DNA of 64,000 bases from Sympetrum striolatum. Its lineage: Eukaryota; Arthropoda; Insecta; Odonata; Libellulidae. Under the pieces are notes generated by a model. It ran no database searches. It saw only the letters and a list, made by a program, of their open reading frames with translations, and was not told the origin of the DNA. Positions 49,801 through 61,093 of this stretch are shown here, piece by piece (the first letter of the stretch is position 1; each line of letters begins with the position of its first letter). The position numbers and the translations under genes are program-made. The stretch lies in NCBI GenBank assembly GCA_947579665.1, contig OX388343.1, positions 92,856,254 through 92,920,253 of the forward strand, given 5' to 3'.

Positions 49801-52190
49801 AGAAAGATGTATAAAAAGTCGTGTACATAATTTGATGCATCACAAAGATAAGATATATATTTGTTTTTGCATTGCCGTGCTAAACGCTACATTAATCGGG
49901 TAAAGAATCCTGGAAAAATTCATTAAAAGGTCCCGTACGAAATACTATAAGACTTTTTGTATGCTAGGGCGCATAATTGCTTGACTCGGAGAAGAGTGAC
50001 GATCAGTGCCATTCCATGCCGACGACGTAGACAATTAGCGATTCGTTGGTTCCAAAAGTATGAAAATTCTGCGAGACATCGTCGTAATTGAGGGGACGAA
50101 GAGGAGGTTCAGGTAGTGCGTGTTCTCCGTAAATTATGAGAAGAGAAGAGCCGTTGTTTATCATCTCGTTAGCCGAGTTTGTTTTAGCCAAATGGAGTGT
50201 GAGGTGCTTTCAGTTATCATCGCATTCCCAAACACCTCAAACAGCTCTAATAAGCTGATTCTTGGCGCCAAAATGGTGAGGTTATGAACGAAAAGGAAAT
50301 TATGTTTGTCCTTGATAACTGTAGAGATTTTAGCTGTCAATTTGGATGAAAGACTCCGACCTATTAGCAATCGCACATAAAATATTTCAACTAAGAATGT
50401 CCTCATGAATTCTGAAATGATGAAAAGTATTTATGGAAGAAGTTTCCAAAGAAATGCCAAATAGTATGTACGTGAAATTTGCGCAATGAGTGGCTTATTT
50501 GAATATATACCATATCTAATTTGCTCAGGCTTAAATAGCGCAGGTTACGTTTGAATGTGTGGTTTTTGAATGAGTAGATGTGGTTATTGTGGTGATTTAT
50601 AGTAAAATTACTTTCTGATTTGATGATTTTCATGTCTGATATCGTCTTCACATTCCATTTCTACGTGCTGCATTATTCTTGGCTTTCAGAAATTTTTCTT
50701 CGAAAATCAGCTGCTGAAATTAAGGGTGAGTTATATCACTGCCTAAATCTGTAGAAAATAAGAAATACATTCGTATCGGTGAATTGTTGTATCAATCGTC
50801 AGTTGAGTTTTGATTTTTCTCTTAATAAATTTTTTTTAATGATCCTTGTTGTCTTATATTGTTCTAAGAATATCTTTTTCGGCTATGAATCGAGGAAACA
50901 TAATGAACGAACGTCTTCAAAATAAACTCCTTTTCACGTAAGAGATGGGAACGAAAACTTGCAGTAGAGGGATAATGTGAAAGCGTTGGCTATTGTTAAT
51001 TTCACATCCAAATAGATTTTACGCAGGAAAATATTCGATAAATATACGTCAGAAGTGTAGAGTTACGAAAAATTAGGCGGTAATATTTAGCGTGAGATTG
51101 AATTTCGGCTTTTCCGAAAACTATTTAAATATCTCCTTAGATTAGACATGTATGATATCTTATTTTGATCGATCATTGTAAACTAACGAGAATTCGTGGA
51201 GTAATCATTGCTAATGTCTAATCAGACGCGAGAAATAGAGATTACTGTTGGTATCATAAATAATTAATTCCGTGTCGTTGGTCAGACGTGACTCGCATGT
51301 AGCTCAAGATGATTACATGTTCTAGAGATTTTCTTTGATGATTCAGTGATGTCTAAGAATTCAATGCCATTCTGTATTTTAAAGCCGAGCTAGTAATTGA
51401 TAATGATTCCCAGAAAAAAATTATGAGTGATTTAGTACGAAATACATCCAAACTATGTAAAATTTCATCGATCGCAACTAGTTATCATGGTTATGAATAT
51501 GTGTATGAAAAAGCTAACATTGGAAGGAAAGTATTACCACGAAAACTAAAGTTTTAATATAGGAGCTCCTTTATTTTTAACGACACTGTCGTGAAAGAAT
51601 ATTACAATTTTCTGGGTATGAAGCTGATTCTCTTACGTCACTGATTATGAGTGCGAGGTAATTCAATCTTCATTTTCCTCATTATATCAATGACGCAAAT
51701 ATCTAAAAAGTGAGTGCTTGATTTCCAGAAAAGTTTTCATTACTAAATTCCGAGCTTTGAAAACGTATGTTCTCACCGCCCAATACAGAATCGAGAGACG
51801 CAAAATCTACGGCAAATAACTAGTAACTTCGTTATCTTGTTATTTTATCGGTAAAACTGTTGCTTCTTATCGTGGGCTTCTTCATAAATGTCCAATTGTC
51901 GCGAAATAAGTACAACACGCAAATTTTCCGATGGTAATTTAGCATTGTGATTTCAGAAGCAAATTAAAGAAGAAAATAGCATAAATATAGCAATGATTGT
52001 TTCAATTTGGTATTATAGTAAGAAATTACCGGAATTCGAATCTAGATGAAATTCTAAATACCTGTGTTCGTGAAAGTTCGACCTATAAGTTCATCTTAAT
52101 AGGGAATTTGAGAAGAACGGAGTTTAGCTTATTGATGGGTGATTTCAGTATTTAATTCACTTCCCACTTTGCGTGTAGGTGTTAACTTTC
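43842..52190. other. Long AT-rich stretch, no recognised gene
   Basis: Small features only. A GC-richer patch lies at 44830-44960, with open frames lacking homology. A cluster of CCAATT/ATTGG words lies at 45896-45958, and AAT microsatellites at 46669-46682 and 47077-47110. A perfect 14-bp palindrome GGAAAACGTTTTCC lies near 47426. A modest CpG-rich patch lies at 48700-49030. I see no exon with both splice borders and a recognisable peptide. Confidence 0.3.
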
Positions 52191-52194
52191 GAAT

Positions 52195-52632
52195 ATGAAA
52201 ACAAGCGTGTTAACAAGGATTATTTACTTTGGGAAAAAGACTTTTTTCTCTTATGGAACATTTTCTAAAGACCGATTTTTTAGCCTTGAAAATTTGCCCA
52301 CGTGCTTTTGTAAGTTTTTGCCCTTGCTCGTTTTCTACATGTCGCATTCTACGAAACAGTTAAGGTGGAAGACCATGAGTGGGATCCATTCAATTCAGCT
52401 CGGTTTAAATTTTAATGAGATATTTTGTGCATACACTATATATAGCTACTATAGCAAGGTTGAATATGATTTCACTATCCAACCACGCACTTGCGGAATT
52501 TCTGGGTTGACATTTGCAGACACCGCAGCTGAATGGATGCGAAGGGGCTGTTATTTCATGCTTAATTTAAAAAAAGTTGTAATTTCTTATGATGCTCACC
52601 CTCCTTTAGCTGAAACAATGATTGCCTGTTAA
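52195..52632 (+). CDS. 145-codon open frame of unknown meaning
   Basis: This is one of the longest uninterrupted plus-strand frames in the window (MKTSVLTRII...). Codon use follows the local AT-rich composition. There is no signal peptide or domain that I recognise, and no splice context. By rough reasoning, one frame of this length is not unexpected in 64 kb read six ways, so it may be chance. It lies 1.6 kb upstream of the TATA-containing promoter candidate at 53.8 kb. Confidence 0.12.
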   Translation: MKTSVLTRIIYFGKKTFFSYGTFSKDRFFSLENLPTCFCKFLPLLVFYMSHSTKQLRWKTMSGIHSIQLGLNFNEIFCAYTIYSYYSKVEYDFTIQPRTCGISGLTFADTAAEWMRRGCYFMLNLKKVVISYDAHPPLAETMIAC

Positions 52633-52726
52633 TGATTTTGGATATATATTCCCTTAGAATATTGCCCCCCCTCAACGATAAAATTCAAAAAAGTATTCTT
52701 GAAAAATAAAATACATTTACCGTATA

Positions 52727-52791
52727 CGAATCACTGTTCATTACGACTCGTTAGCTTCAAAAGGAAGTTAACGAATCCTAATAGTGATTCG
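52727..52791. ncRNA. microRNA-precursor-like imperfect hairpin
   Basis: CGAATCACT (52727-52735) pairs exactly with AGTGATTCG (52783-52791). After an internal bulge, TCGTTAGCTTC (52748-52758) pairs with 52764-52774 with one mismatch, around a loop of about five bases. The length (65 nt), bulged stem and small loop resemble a pre-miRNA. No known microRNA seed is recognised, and the same structure could be a decayed inverted repeat. Confidence 0.25.
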
Positions 52792-53781
52792 ATGTTTCCA
52801 AAATTTCTTGTTATTTATTTCGGGATTATATCTCAGCATGAATCGTAGCGAAAAATGAATTTGTAGTTATGCATCGTTTCGGCAGGAAGTAATTCAATAT
52901 AACCAGGTTCTGTTCTTCGTTTCGTAATTATAATTCAAATATTATTCCGTTCGAATTTCAAAGGACATGACTGCCATATTCTAATTAGAGCAAAACCAGT
53001 GCATACTCCAGGCATTATAAAGATCTACGGTGTAACCTTCAGGGTCCTGCGAAAAGAAAATGTTTGAGAAGGGATAGAACATATAGAAATTGTAACGTTA
53101 TTGCATTGATGTACTATAAAACACAATCTATCTCTGTCTTGTAGGCAATATTTCACTACAAGTTACAATTACATCGAAGTTCCGGTAATACCCAAGTAAC
53201 TTCCGCATGTTCTGTTTCAATATTGCGTAATGAAAAGCAGCTTGGATTATATCTCTACATTTACACTCCAAGGATTTGGAACGTCTCTGAATACTAAAGA
53301 GACCAAATTTCTTTTAGGATAATTTTTAAACCTCCCTTAACTTGAACCATATGGTACAAAAACTAACTCAGGTGTTCTTAATGAAAATGCCTCCAGAACA
53401 AGACTTAAGAATGAGCAGAAATGTATAATTAGCTCATTCAGTAGCCGGGTATTTCAACTTCATGTCCCGTGATTGCACTGCTGCATAGTGCGATTGGAAA
53501 ATCGTTCTCATAAGAAAAGTCGATGCTATATACAGATAGATTAGTAAATGAATACAAACGCGAAAAGTTTTGGAAATTTGAAATTAATGTATATAAGAAC
53601 CGTGCAAACCACCTTTCGGCGTGTGGCATATACCTCTCTACTTCCCCAATCGATTGCTTTCACGTATCCTTCGCGGAAAAATGAATTCTTGGATCTATTA
53701 GTTCTATGCTGGGACGCTTTGAGGGTCATCGAACCAAATTAGGACTAGAATTTTGATGTGCGCGTTTTGAACTATCCTAGC

Positions 53782-53790
53782 TATAAAATA
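53782..53790 (+). promoter_or_regulatory. TATA box of a candidate internal promoter
   Basis: TATAAAATA at 53782-53790 lies about 30 bases before a likely start near 53812. The downstream DNA runs without another signal to a strong donor GTAAGTTTTC at 53899. A TATA box, the right spacing and a donor 87 bases later make a coherent first exon. Confidence 0.45.
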
Positions 53791-53811
53791 TAGGAGACCC
53801 AATGTTATTTG

Positions 53812-53898
53812 GTTGCGGGTGACTTCGATTGACGACGACGACATTTTGATGCATTTGATATCGTCAGAGCGACGTATTACCGGTTACCACAGATAGAG
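53812..53898 (+). other. Candidate non-coding first exon
   Basis: The segment between the predicted start (about 30 bases after the TATA box) and the donor at 53899 contains ATGs but only short frames that stop before the donor, so it would be a 5' UTR exon. It sits 1.8 kb upstream of the proline-rich exon at 55725 on the same strand and could splice to it. Translation would then begin within or after that exon; an in-frame ATG lies at 55823. Confidence 0.35.
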
Positions 53899-53899
53899 G

Positions 53900-55640
53900 T
53901 AAGTTTTCAAGCTCATATCCAGATTAACACCTGCTCGATGCGAAAGTTGAAGGAAACTGCACCGAATTGACGAACGTTTCTCTTTGTATCTGCAGAATTC
54001 TAATGAGAAGCGAAGTAATGAGTCCTTAAAAGTAAAGCGCGGCGGCTTGTTATGTTCAGAGCAATCGCTTCAGAAAAGGAGGAATTTGCTTCCAAAATGA
54101 GCGTCGGATGGTAATTCGCTCTCATGATTCGCGTCTACCATGTTGAGTTTCTAGGTCAATTCCTGCACTGAATGCGTAACGATTATATACATATAGGTCA
54201 AATATATCTTGATAAAATTACACTGTTGATGCACTAGAATACGTATAAGAGGTGAGCCATGAACGCTGTTATTGAGATCCCAGCAGAATATTATCATTTT
54301 GTTTGGTTATGAATGTTATTTCCAAAAGTTAATTCGTCGATGAAGACTGCGAAATGCTCGTATGAATGTCTTTTCCACGAGAAAAAAAGGAAACGCTTTT
54401 TATACACAGTCATTGAAGTTGCTAGAGATGTATGAGATTTGGATTAAACTTTTCTGGAAAACCTTCGATTTTTTTAAGTCGATCGGGTGTACAATGGGTG
54501 TCTCTAACTAATGTTTTTGACAATTAGTAATGACTTTCCCACATATATTCGACTCACCGTGCGTTAATCTCCATTCAGCAGAAATTAAATCGTATGATAA
54601 TATCGTTAAGAGTGTTTCAACCAGTCCAGTAATTGCGAACGTATGAGCCCCAACTGGGAATCGAACCCCAGGCAGCTTTTATCTGAGTCGTACAGGCTAC
54701 AACCCTTGATTATCTGGAAGCCCTTAGAGATGAAATCTACAGAATAAGCTTCTTGATCAGGATGTTATTCCTCAGTTCCCAGAAAAGATTGAAATCAGCT
54801 AGTATTTGGGTCAGACAGGGTGAAGAATGAGAAAAGAATTACCCTAAGATTTATTCCACTCAGTATTTTGCTATGAGCAGCGAAGCGTTGTCATATGATG
54901 AGTAATAAAATCTAGGACTTCTATGAGCTTATTATTTTTTGTAAATGTTGTGCCTGTTCAATTGCAGTATTTTGTTACAGCCTTATAGTTATTAAGATCT
55001 TGTTTCAAAAGTACAGTAACTAAAAATGTTTTCATCCCAAATATGTATTTGCTTTAGCTATGCGGTTCTAAATTCTGGTGTCTCAAATATACTTATTATC
55101 TTTTAAGAAAGTTATTTATGATAAGGATTCGCTTTTCTTGAATATGATCACATTATTCAATAACAATTTTACCTTATTATGAATAACTCGGAGGCCAACT
55201 TAACTTGAATTAAATTTTTATCTTTTTTATTTTGATTGAGACCCTGAGCTCCCAGCTTTCTTCTTTTCGGAGGTGATACAAATTTCACTCTGATAATTTT
55301 TTTTAAAGTGATACATCTCTATAAAGGAAATCTGGCAGTAATAAAAGCGGTGAACAATCATAGCCCTTCTCCTAAGACGTATTTTCATCCCACGATCCGC
55401 TCTAGGTGTGGGGAATATATTTCCATAAAAGTAATTTGCCAGAAATGAATTGCGTATTGCCTACATCCAGATAGTTTAACATCAAACTTTTTTTAGAGAA
55501 ATCAAATTGTATTCGCCCAAGGGAACTAAAATAAAATTCGTGTCATTTATTTCTCCTGAAGTAGACACAGACGCGAAATAATTCAATCAAGAACATTCGT
55601 TTTGGACGTAACGATAAGTTCATATTGAATGTCCAAAAAT
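53900..55640. other. Presumed intron with a SINE fragment
   Basis: AT-rich sequence between the candidate first exon and the proline-rich exon. It contains a minus-strand tRNA-SINE piece near 54650-54710, listed separately, and nothing else recognised. Confidence 0.3.
54651..54712 (-). repeat. tRNA-derived SINE fragment with perfect B box
   Basis: The minus strand contains GGTTCGATTCC (54657-54667), an exact RNA polymerase III B box. It is preceded at tRNA-like distance by GGTTGTAGCC, which may be a worn A-box region. No matching acceptor stem is present, so it is not a tRNA gene. Confidence 0.55.
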
Positions 55641-55724
55641 GCCGTATGGTCCGGAGGACTCAGGTTTCTCTCCCCTTCCCTGAAAAGGGAAATTTGGTCT
55701 CATCCTTTCATTTCTGCATTTCAG

Positions 55725-55975
55725 GAGAAGCGGAGGGCTATGGACCTTATAAGCCCATCCCTCCTCCCAAACCTTCACAGCAGCCTCAGGACCGGGGCGC
55801 CCCTACCCCTCCCCCTTACAGGATGCCTCCGCTTCCGGTTCAGCCGCAGCAGTTCCAGCAGCACGCAGCCTCCTTGCCGGAGGGAGCGGGTCGAGGGTCC
55901 GGAGGGGTTGAGGCCGCGCTCCCCGGCGCCCCGGAAGCTTCTCCTCCACTACACACCCACTCCAGCAAATTTCCG
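55725..55975 (+). CDS. Internal exon encoding a proline-rich segment, ZO-1/polychaetoid-like scaffold (tentative)
   Basis: A 251-bp exon runs from a good acceptor (TTTCTGCATTTCAG, AG at 55723-55724) to a donor (CCG|GTAAGC, GT at 55976-55977). It takes one base from the preceding exon and ends in phase 0, coding about 83 residues. The peptide has GYGPYKPIPPPKP, TPPPYRMPPLP and a Q-rich PQQFQQHAA segment, then a Gly/Ala/Pro-rich tail. PxxP repeats of this kind bind SH3 and WW domains. The KPIPPPKP plus PYRMPP pattern is what I associate with the C-terminal region of ZO-1/polychaetoid, a junction scaffold under the plasma membrane, but I cannot confirm it. GC content and codon use are far above the flanks. 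No PDZ, SH3 or guanylate-kinase exon is visible in the window. A second frame is also open across the exon, but its serine/leucine/arginine content looks like a shadow. Confidence 0.7.
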
Positions 55976-55977
55976 GT

Positions 55978-58900
55978 AAGCTTCCGCTAATAAACTTCAC
56001 TGAATCAGGCGATCCGCTAACTCTTTTGAAATTTGCCGAATTATTTGTTTTAGGAGCTAATCGAGGGAAAGGTGAAAGGTTTAGTCACATCTTTGGCGGC
56101 AACATACAGCGATGCATCGCAGAGAATTTTGTGCCATTAGTTATATTAAAATACCCGATATTTTCTCATATAATTCATTCATATGTATAATTTCGTGAGG
56201 CAAGCCGCTGATGGCTTCCTTCGGAAATAGGCAAATTTAATCTTTTTAACAATGCTTTCAAATTTGCGAGATATTGTATGGTTCTGAAGGAAATAAGTTA
56301 CTTGTCATTTTCTAATACCTTTGTTAATTTTTACGTAATATATGAGCTAAAATTTACGTGAGATTTTTTTATCGGTAACATCGTTGGAATTTGCATTAAT
56401 ATCATTAGAAGTAATTTAATTTGCTCTTTATATTGCAACTTAATTGTGTAGCGTAAAAAATGTATCCATTAACCATTTCCGTAATACCTAGGTTCTGTTT
56501 GATCCATGGTTACTTAACGTTTTACTAGCTTCTTCTGTCGTTCGTTATCTATTTTGATCGTGATTTAGTCTTCCTTTTAAAGATCGCTTTAGCTCTTTGA
56601 TTGTTTTGGGCATAGTTTCCATTGTGCAATTCGTATATTTCTTGATTACTTCCTAGCTACTTGAAAATTTCAAACTTCCTAATGCCGCTCTAATATTAGT
56701 TTAACTCGACCTTTTTTACTGAATAGTCTATCTCAATCTCCTTAAGCAATCCCATCCGTTCAATAAAACACAGTATTCTTCTTTAAATATATTAACCATA
56801 TCCATAGCCATTTTCCTATCAACGGCATTTTCGTAGGAGTAGTAAAGACGTCACAACATTAAATGTTACCCATATTTTAGCATATTACTGGAAGCAAAAA
56901 TCGACTATTAATTATTGGTTCTTCGTTAGAACTTATATTCAATTTTCAAAGTTTTGTACTTTTGCTTTGAGGCTCCCAAGTCCTTAGGCCATGCATCCCC
57001 CGGTAACATCAAGTTTAGCTAGTCTTGGCGTAATATTTCACCCGTCAATTTTTTCATTGTTTGCAACGCAGCGTGGTTGACGTTCGATACAACTTCCCGC
57101 ATTAATTTGCATCAGGAGACGGTGAGTACATTCCCCATTCCTATTTTATCTGATGAATCCAGACGCAGAGTCCGTGACGATAATCTCTCAATCGCGAAGA
57201 AGTAATCGCGCACCGCTCTGTTGAATAACATCGCTTACGCCTCCATTCTGCATCCTTGAGACAACCACCCGTGCATCGGAAGAATTTTTAGAACTTGAGA
57301 AAAATGTTTTGTCAGTCATTCCACTGTTTTCAGCTCTCTATCAGGAAAAACGCATTGGATTCTGTTTCTTTAGTTATTTTCATTTGTTTTGATTTTCGTA
57401 CTACTATTCATCACGTCCTTGAGGCATTGCTATGCAGGAAGTGTCTCACAGTGTCATTGTCGCGGTTTTCCTGAGGCGTCTCTTAATATGGCCGCAGATT
57501 TGCCTTCGGGATTACAATTACTTGCCGTAAGGAGTCTTTCTTCTATCTTTCCGCCATCACGCGATCACTATACTCAACCGCTGTGAAGTGAGAGTGGGTA
57601 ACACTAGAAACCGCAGTACGTAAATGTGTTAAAACGGCTTAGGTGAAACCACATATGGTCGGATTGTGTTTGTTTTTCGGAATTATATTTCTTATGGCGT
57701 ATCTTTATTACGGCGTTTGCTCAAACAATTGTTGACTGATACTCAAGGAAATCACTAACAAAACAATAGTCTTATTAATATATGGTAGGATTCGGTGACT
57801 ACTCGTTACAGCGCCTTTCTTACGCTTCCGAAGTTAGAATTCCACTCATGGCTGGATAACGCATATTTATTGTAGTCATCACAATTTAAATTTAATTACA
57901 TATTTCATTGTGATTATTCCGGTTCTGAGCAATGTACAGAGTGGAAATCACCATCTTATGGAAATTTATAATCAAGTGAAAGTTCAATAATTATGACCTT
58001 CATTTACAAATAAGATCGCAACGATTATAATTTACGCAATATCCAAGCATGAAGATGAAGTGTGTTCTATTGTGAGCTTATTAATAAACAAACTTTGCAA
58101 AGTGTTCTTAACTGAAAAGTCGTAACTCATAAATTAGTTGATTTAACATTAACTAATTTTAATTTAATGGAGTTTTTCTCAAGAATATTCACCACACTAT
58201 CGGCTTAAATTAAACACACCGGAGCAATATTTACAGAAATGTCGTTTTCATTGATTAATTGAACCATTTTCAGCAATGAACTTTGATCGACCATAATTAA
58301 TTCAAAATACGTGATTGACTTTCCACGTTCAATTAATTTTCATTATCGCACGATTCTTATCGGTTTTTGTGTACACCTCATTGGAGTGTCTCATTGTGTG
58401 ATCGCTTTTCAATTCACTGCACATTATCCTATGAGGGCATCAAAAGAATTCTCCTCACATGAATAGAATCGCGCATGGAATATTTTATTGATCATCCGAC
58501 TTAAAGTTCATCCAAATTTACCATTAAAACAGTATTCTGTGCCTGCGTGTCCTTATCAATAGTTATGGTACGAACATTAGTCAGTTTTAAGTATCCCAGA
58601 AGATCATGCTGAATAGGTAAGTGTAGATTACCTCGTTATAAAATATTCAAGAAAACTAATATCCACATTAAATTTATTTTAACACCTTGCGTGGTTTCAT
58701 GAAATAAAAAAAAATAGTATTTATTGCTACCATATAAAGAAAGGAAGTTATTTCATAAGCAAGATTCCGAAGACCACGAAAAAAGTAAAGCGAAGTTAAT
58801 TACTATAATGTGCGCGTCTTGTCTATCTTCTCTACTTTTCCTTCATAGTTACTAAAACTAAGCATGTTTACATTTATGAGTTCCTTGATTATGGCGTTTA

Positions 58901-59224
58901 TTCACTTACACAGTGCGAATTATATTTGTGGAAAAAACCGAATAATTTGTGGAAAAGGAGGATATTTCCCATCTACGACCCCATCTCATGTTAAATCTAC
59001 AATACCATCTCTATGAGCATCATTCTCTACGAATCTTTATCCAGATTAATTTTTAAGCTTAGTTTCGTACTGAAATAGATAATTTAGAAACTATATAAGG
59101 CTTGTAGCAAGAGCTGATTCAGATGAAATTGTTAGAGTATATCGTCTCTCTGTAAAGTATTGAGCCCGAATGCCGATTGATGCCTCACATCCTCTGACTT
59201 AAGCTAGTAATAGCGTGCAGAAAG
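55978..59224. other. Presumed intron; two weak exon candidates near 57.1 and 57.5 kb
   Basis: Segment 57072-57121 (50 bp) has a CAG acceptor and a strong GTGAGT donor and is open in one frame. Segment 57438-57526 (89 bp) has a CAG acceptor and a GTAAGG donor and is open in two frames, one ending NMAADLPSGLQLLA. Neither connects in phase to the 55725 exon with certainty, and no homology is recognised. The rest is AT-rich. Confidence 0.25.
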
Positions 59225-59282
59225 TAATGAGGTTTACTAGGCAGGATGAGGAGTGAGGTAGTTTGCCCTTGCTTTCCTCACT
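59225..59282. repeat. Dispersed repeat, copy 1
   Basis: This segment, containing TTACTAGG, GATGAGGA and TTTCCTCACT, recurs at 62520-62577 with the same length and few substitutions. The shared unit may extend further on the left. It is probably part of an unidentified interspersed repeat. Confidence 0.5.
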
Positions 59283-59428
59283 GAACCAGAATGCTGTAAG
59301 CGGAACATGTCCACGCAAGTGAAGCGTAATGACTCTATGATTCACTTCTCTTGTCAGTCCATAAGGAGAGACATTGATCAGTGTAATTACCCACTCATAG
59401 AGTATATTCTAAAGAAATGCATTCTTAA

Positions 59429-60038
59429 CCTTTAAAGGACCAAGGGAGGGCTAAAAAATGTTCACCACTTTTTCTTTTCAATATTTTAAGAACTTAATCG
59501 TGTTTTACAGTCTTATAACTTCATTACATTGCCAAATATAGGTTGTTAAAGATAAATATATGTTGATACATTTTGTACGTATTTTTTAAGCAATGTAATG
59601 AGAGCGGAAATAGACACAAAATGACATTCCCTTGGTCCAACATGCGACATATTTTTGAACCAAATGGAATCGTATATTTTGACGAATAGTTTTTAACTAA
59701 TTTGAATAATTTAATTTAATTTTTTTAATTATACCTTGTTGTTGATTTATAAGCATAACTAACGGTGATTTGCAAACTTATTAGAGCTTTGAGAAGAAGC
59801 TTTATCATATCCTCGTCTTTGATGAGTTTTAAAAGAAATAAAAATTTCATCATTTTTACCGCAGTAATACAATTTTTAGCAACAAAAATCATCGTAAGAA
59901 GTTTTTAAAAATCTAAGAAGGCAATTGCTGAAGAGATATTATGTTTCTTTATTATTTTATTGAAGAAAACAAAAGTGGACAATTTTTGACCCTCCCTTGG
60001 TCCACGGAGTAGCCAAAAAAAGGTTGGACCTTTAAGGG
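59429..60038. mobile_element. TTAA-flanked piggyBac-type MITE (610 bp) with subterminal inverted repeats
   Basis: TTAA at 59425-59428 and at 60039-60042 bound the element. The ends read inward as CCTTTAAAGGACC on the left and CCCTTAAAGGTCC on the right. Just inside, a second inverted repeat GGACCAAGGGAGGG is found on both sides (59437-59450 and, inverted, about 59990-60003), each followed by an A-rich stretch and TGTyCAC. A related CCTTGGTCCAAC word occurs at 59630-59641. The interior is AT-rich with no transposase frame. Family placement rests on the TTAA target and CC-starting ends. Confidence 0.75.
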
Positions 60039-60042
60039 TTAA

Positions 60043-61021
60043 TACGAATTCCAATAGGAAACGCATGATTGCTTATATTGACCAACCAACAGGTACTACA
60101 CAAATTCTGTCTGATTATTATACTTATTATAATTATTGTAATATCTTATGATTCTTTTGGGGCTATACTTGTTTCGCACCATCGCATCAGGAACTGGCTA
60201 ATAGTTACAACTAAGTATTGCCCCTCTTCACTTCATTTACCAAACGTTGCATTCGTTGTTTTTACATATATAATATTCATAAAATCACATCCTGAAACTT
60301 TCGATGAGGAAACCACTTCAGGCTTCAACGAGTACGACTCCAGTACCCAGAACTGACCCAAACCGTCATTTCAGGATCAGGTTCACATTTCACCATCATA
60401 CACCATTACCTCGCCGATGTAACATTTCGGTGATATACCAGTAGGAATCGCCATTTACTGTGCCATTGAAAATGTAATTTGAAAGACTCGGGGACCTAAT
60501 GACTTCCTCAAATGCTCAATTTGTTACGCAAGAGAGTTTTCTTTTTAAAAAATACGGTCTCTCGGATTCTAATAGAGAATTTGTGTCATTTCTTGAAAAT
60601 AGCAGTTATGGATGTTTTGGTCAGTTACAAAAAAGACTCTGGATTGTTTAATGCCACATATTTCTCTAATTTGGCACCGGAAATTCCAAGTATTGGCCTA
60701 CGAATCGATTCGCATAAAGTGGATTGGACTGGTAATTTTTCATTTTTCATTAATTTTCCAGCTGAGTGCCTAGTCCTTCACATTCCTATCTCAATCAACA
60801 TCAATTCTCATCAATTCATAAGTAAAAAATTTTGATCGACTTAGATTGATACAGGAAAATGACATGGCGCCTGTGTAGTGGTCAAAATGTTTTCCTGCAG
60901 CGGATATTTTCTCCTAAGCTCTTCTTAGATTTTTTTACATCCGAAATCCATTCTTACATTTTCTTCTAACTTTTCATTGATGCATGTAATATACTTATAA
61001 TAACGTAACAACTTAACGACA
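60043..61021. other. AT-rich DNA, nothing recognised
   Basis: Open frames at 60069-60356 and 60512-60835 have no domain that I recognise. The first contains a hydrophobic Ile-rich run, which AT-rich DNA commonly produces by chance. Confidence 0.3.
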
Positions 61022-61093
61022 GGTTAGATGGAAGAGGAGACTTTTTAGTCTCAATCTCGCCTATAATAAGGACCACTAATAATAATAATATAT
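61022..61093 (+). repeat. Retroelement 3' tail with (TAA)n microsatellite, copy 2
   Basis: It begins GGTTAGATGGAAGAGGAG and has the same AGTCTCAATCTCGCC core as 18875-18945, followed by AATAA and a TAA microsatellite. One copy has TTTTAAGTC and the other TTTTTAGTC, so the small hairpin is slightly worn here. Two independent copies with trinucleotide tails support a retrotransposed family. Confidence 0.6.
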
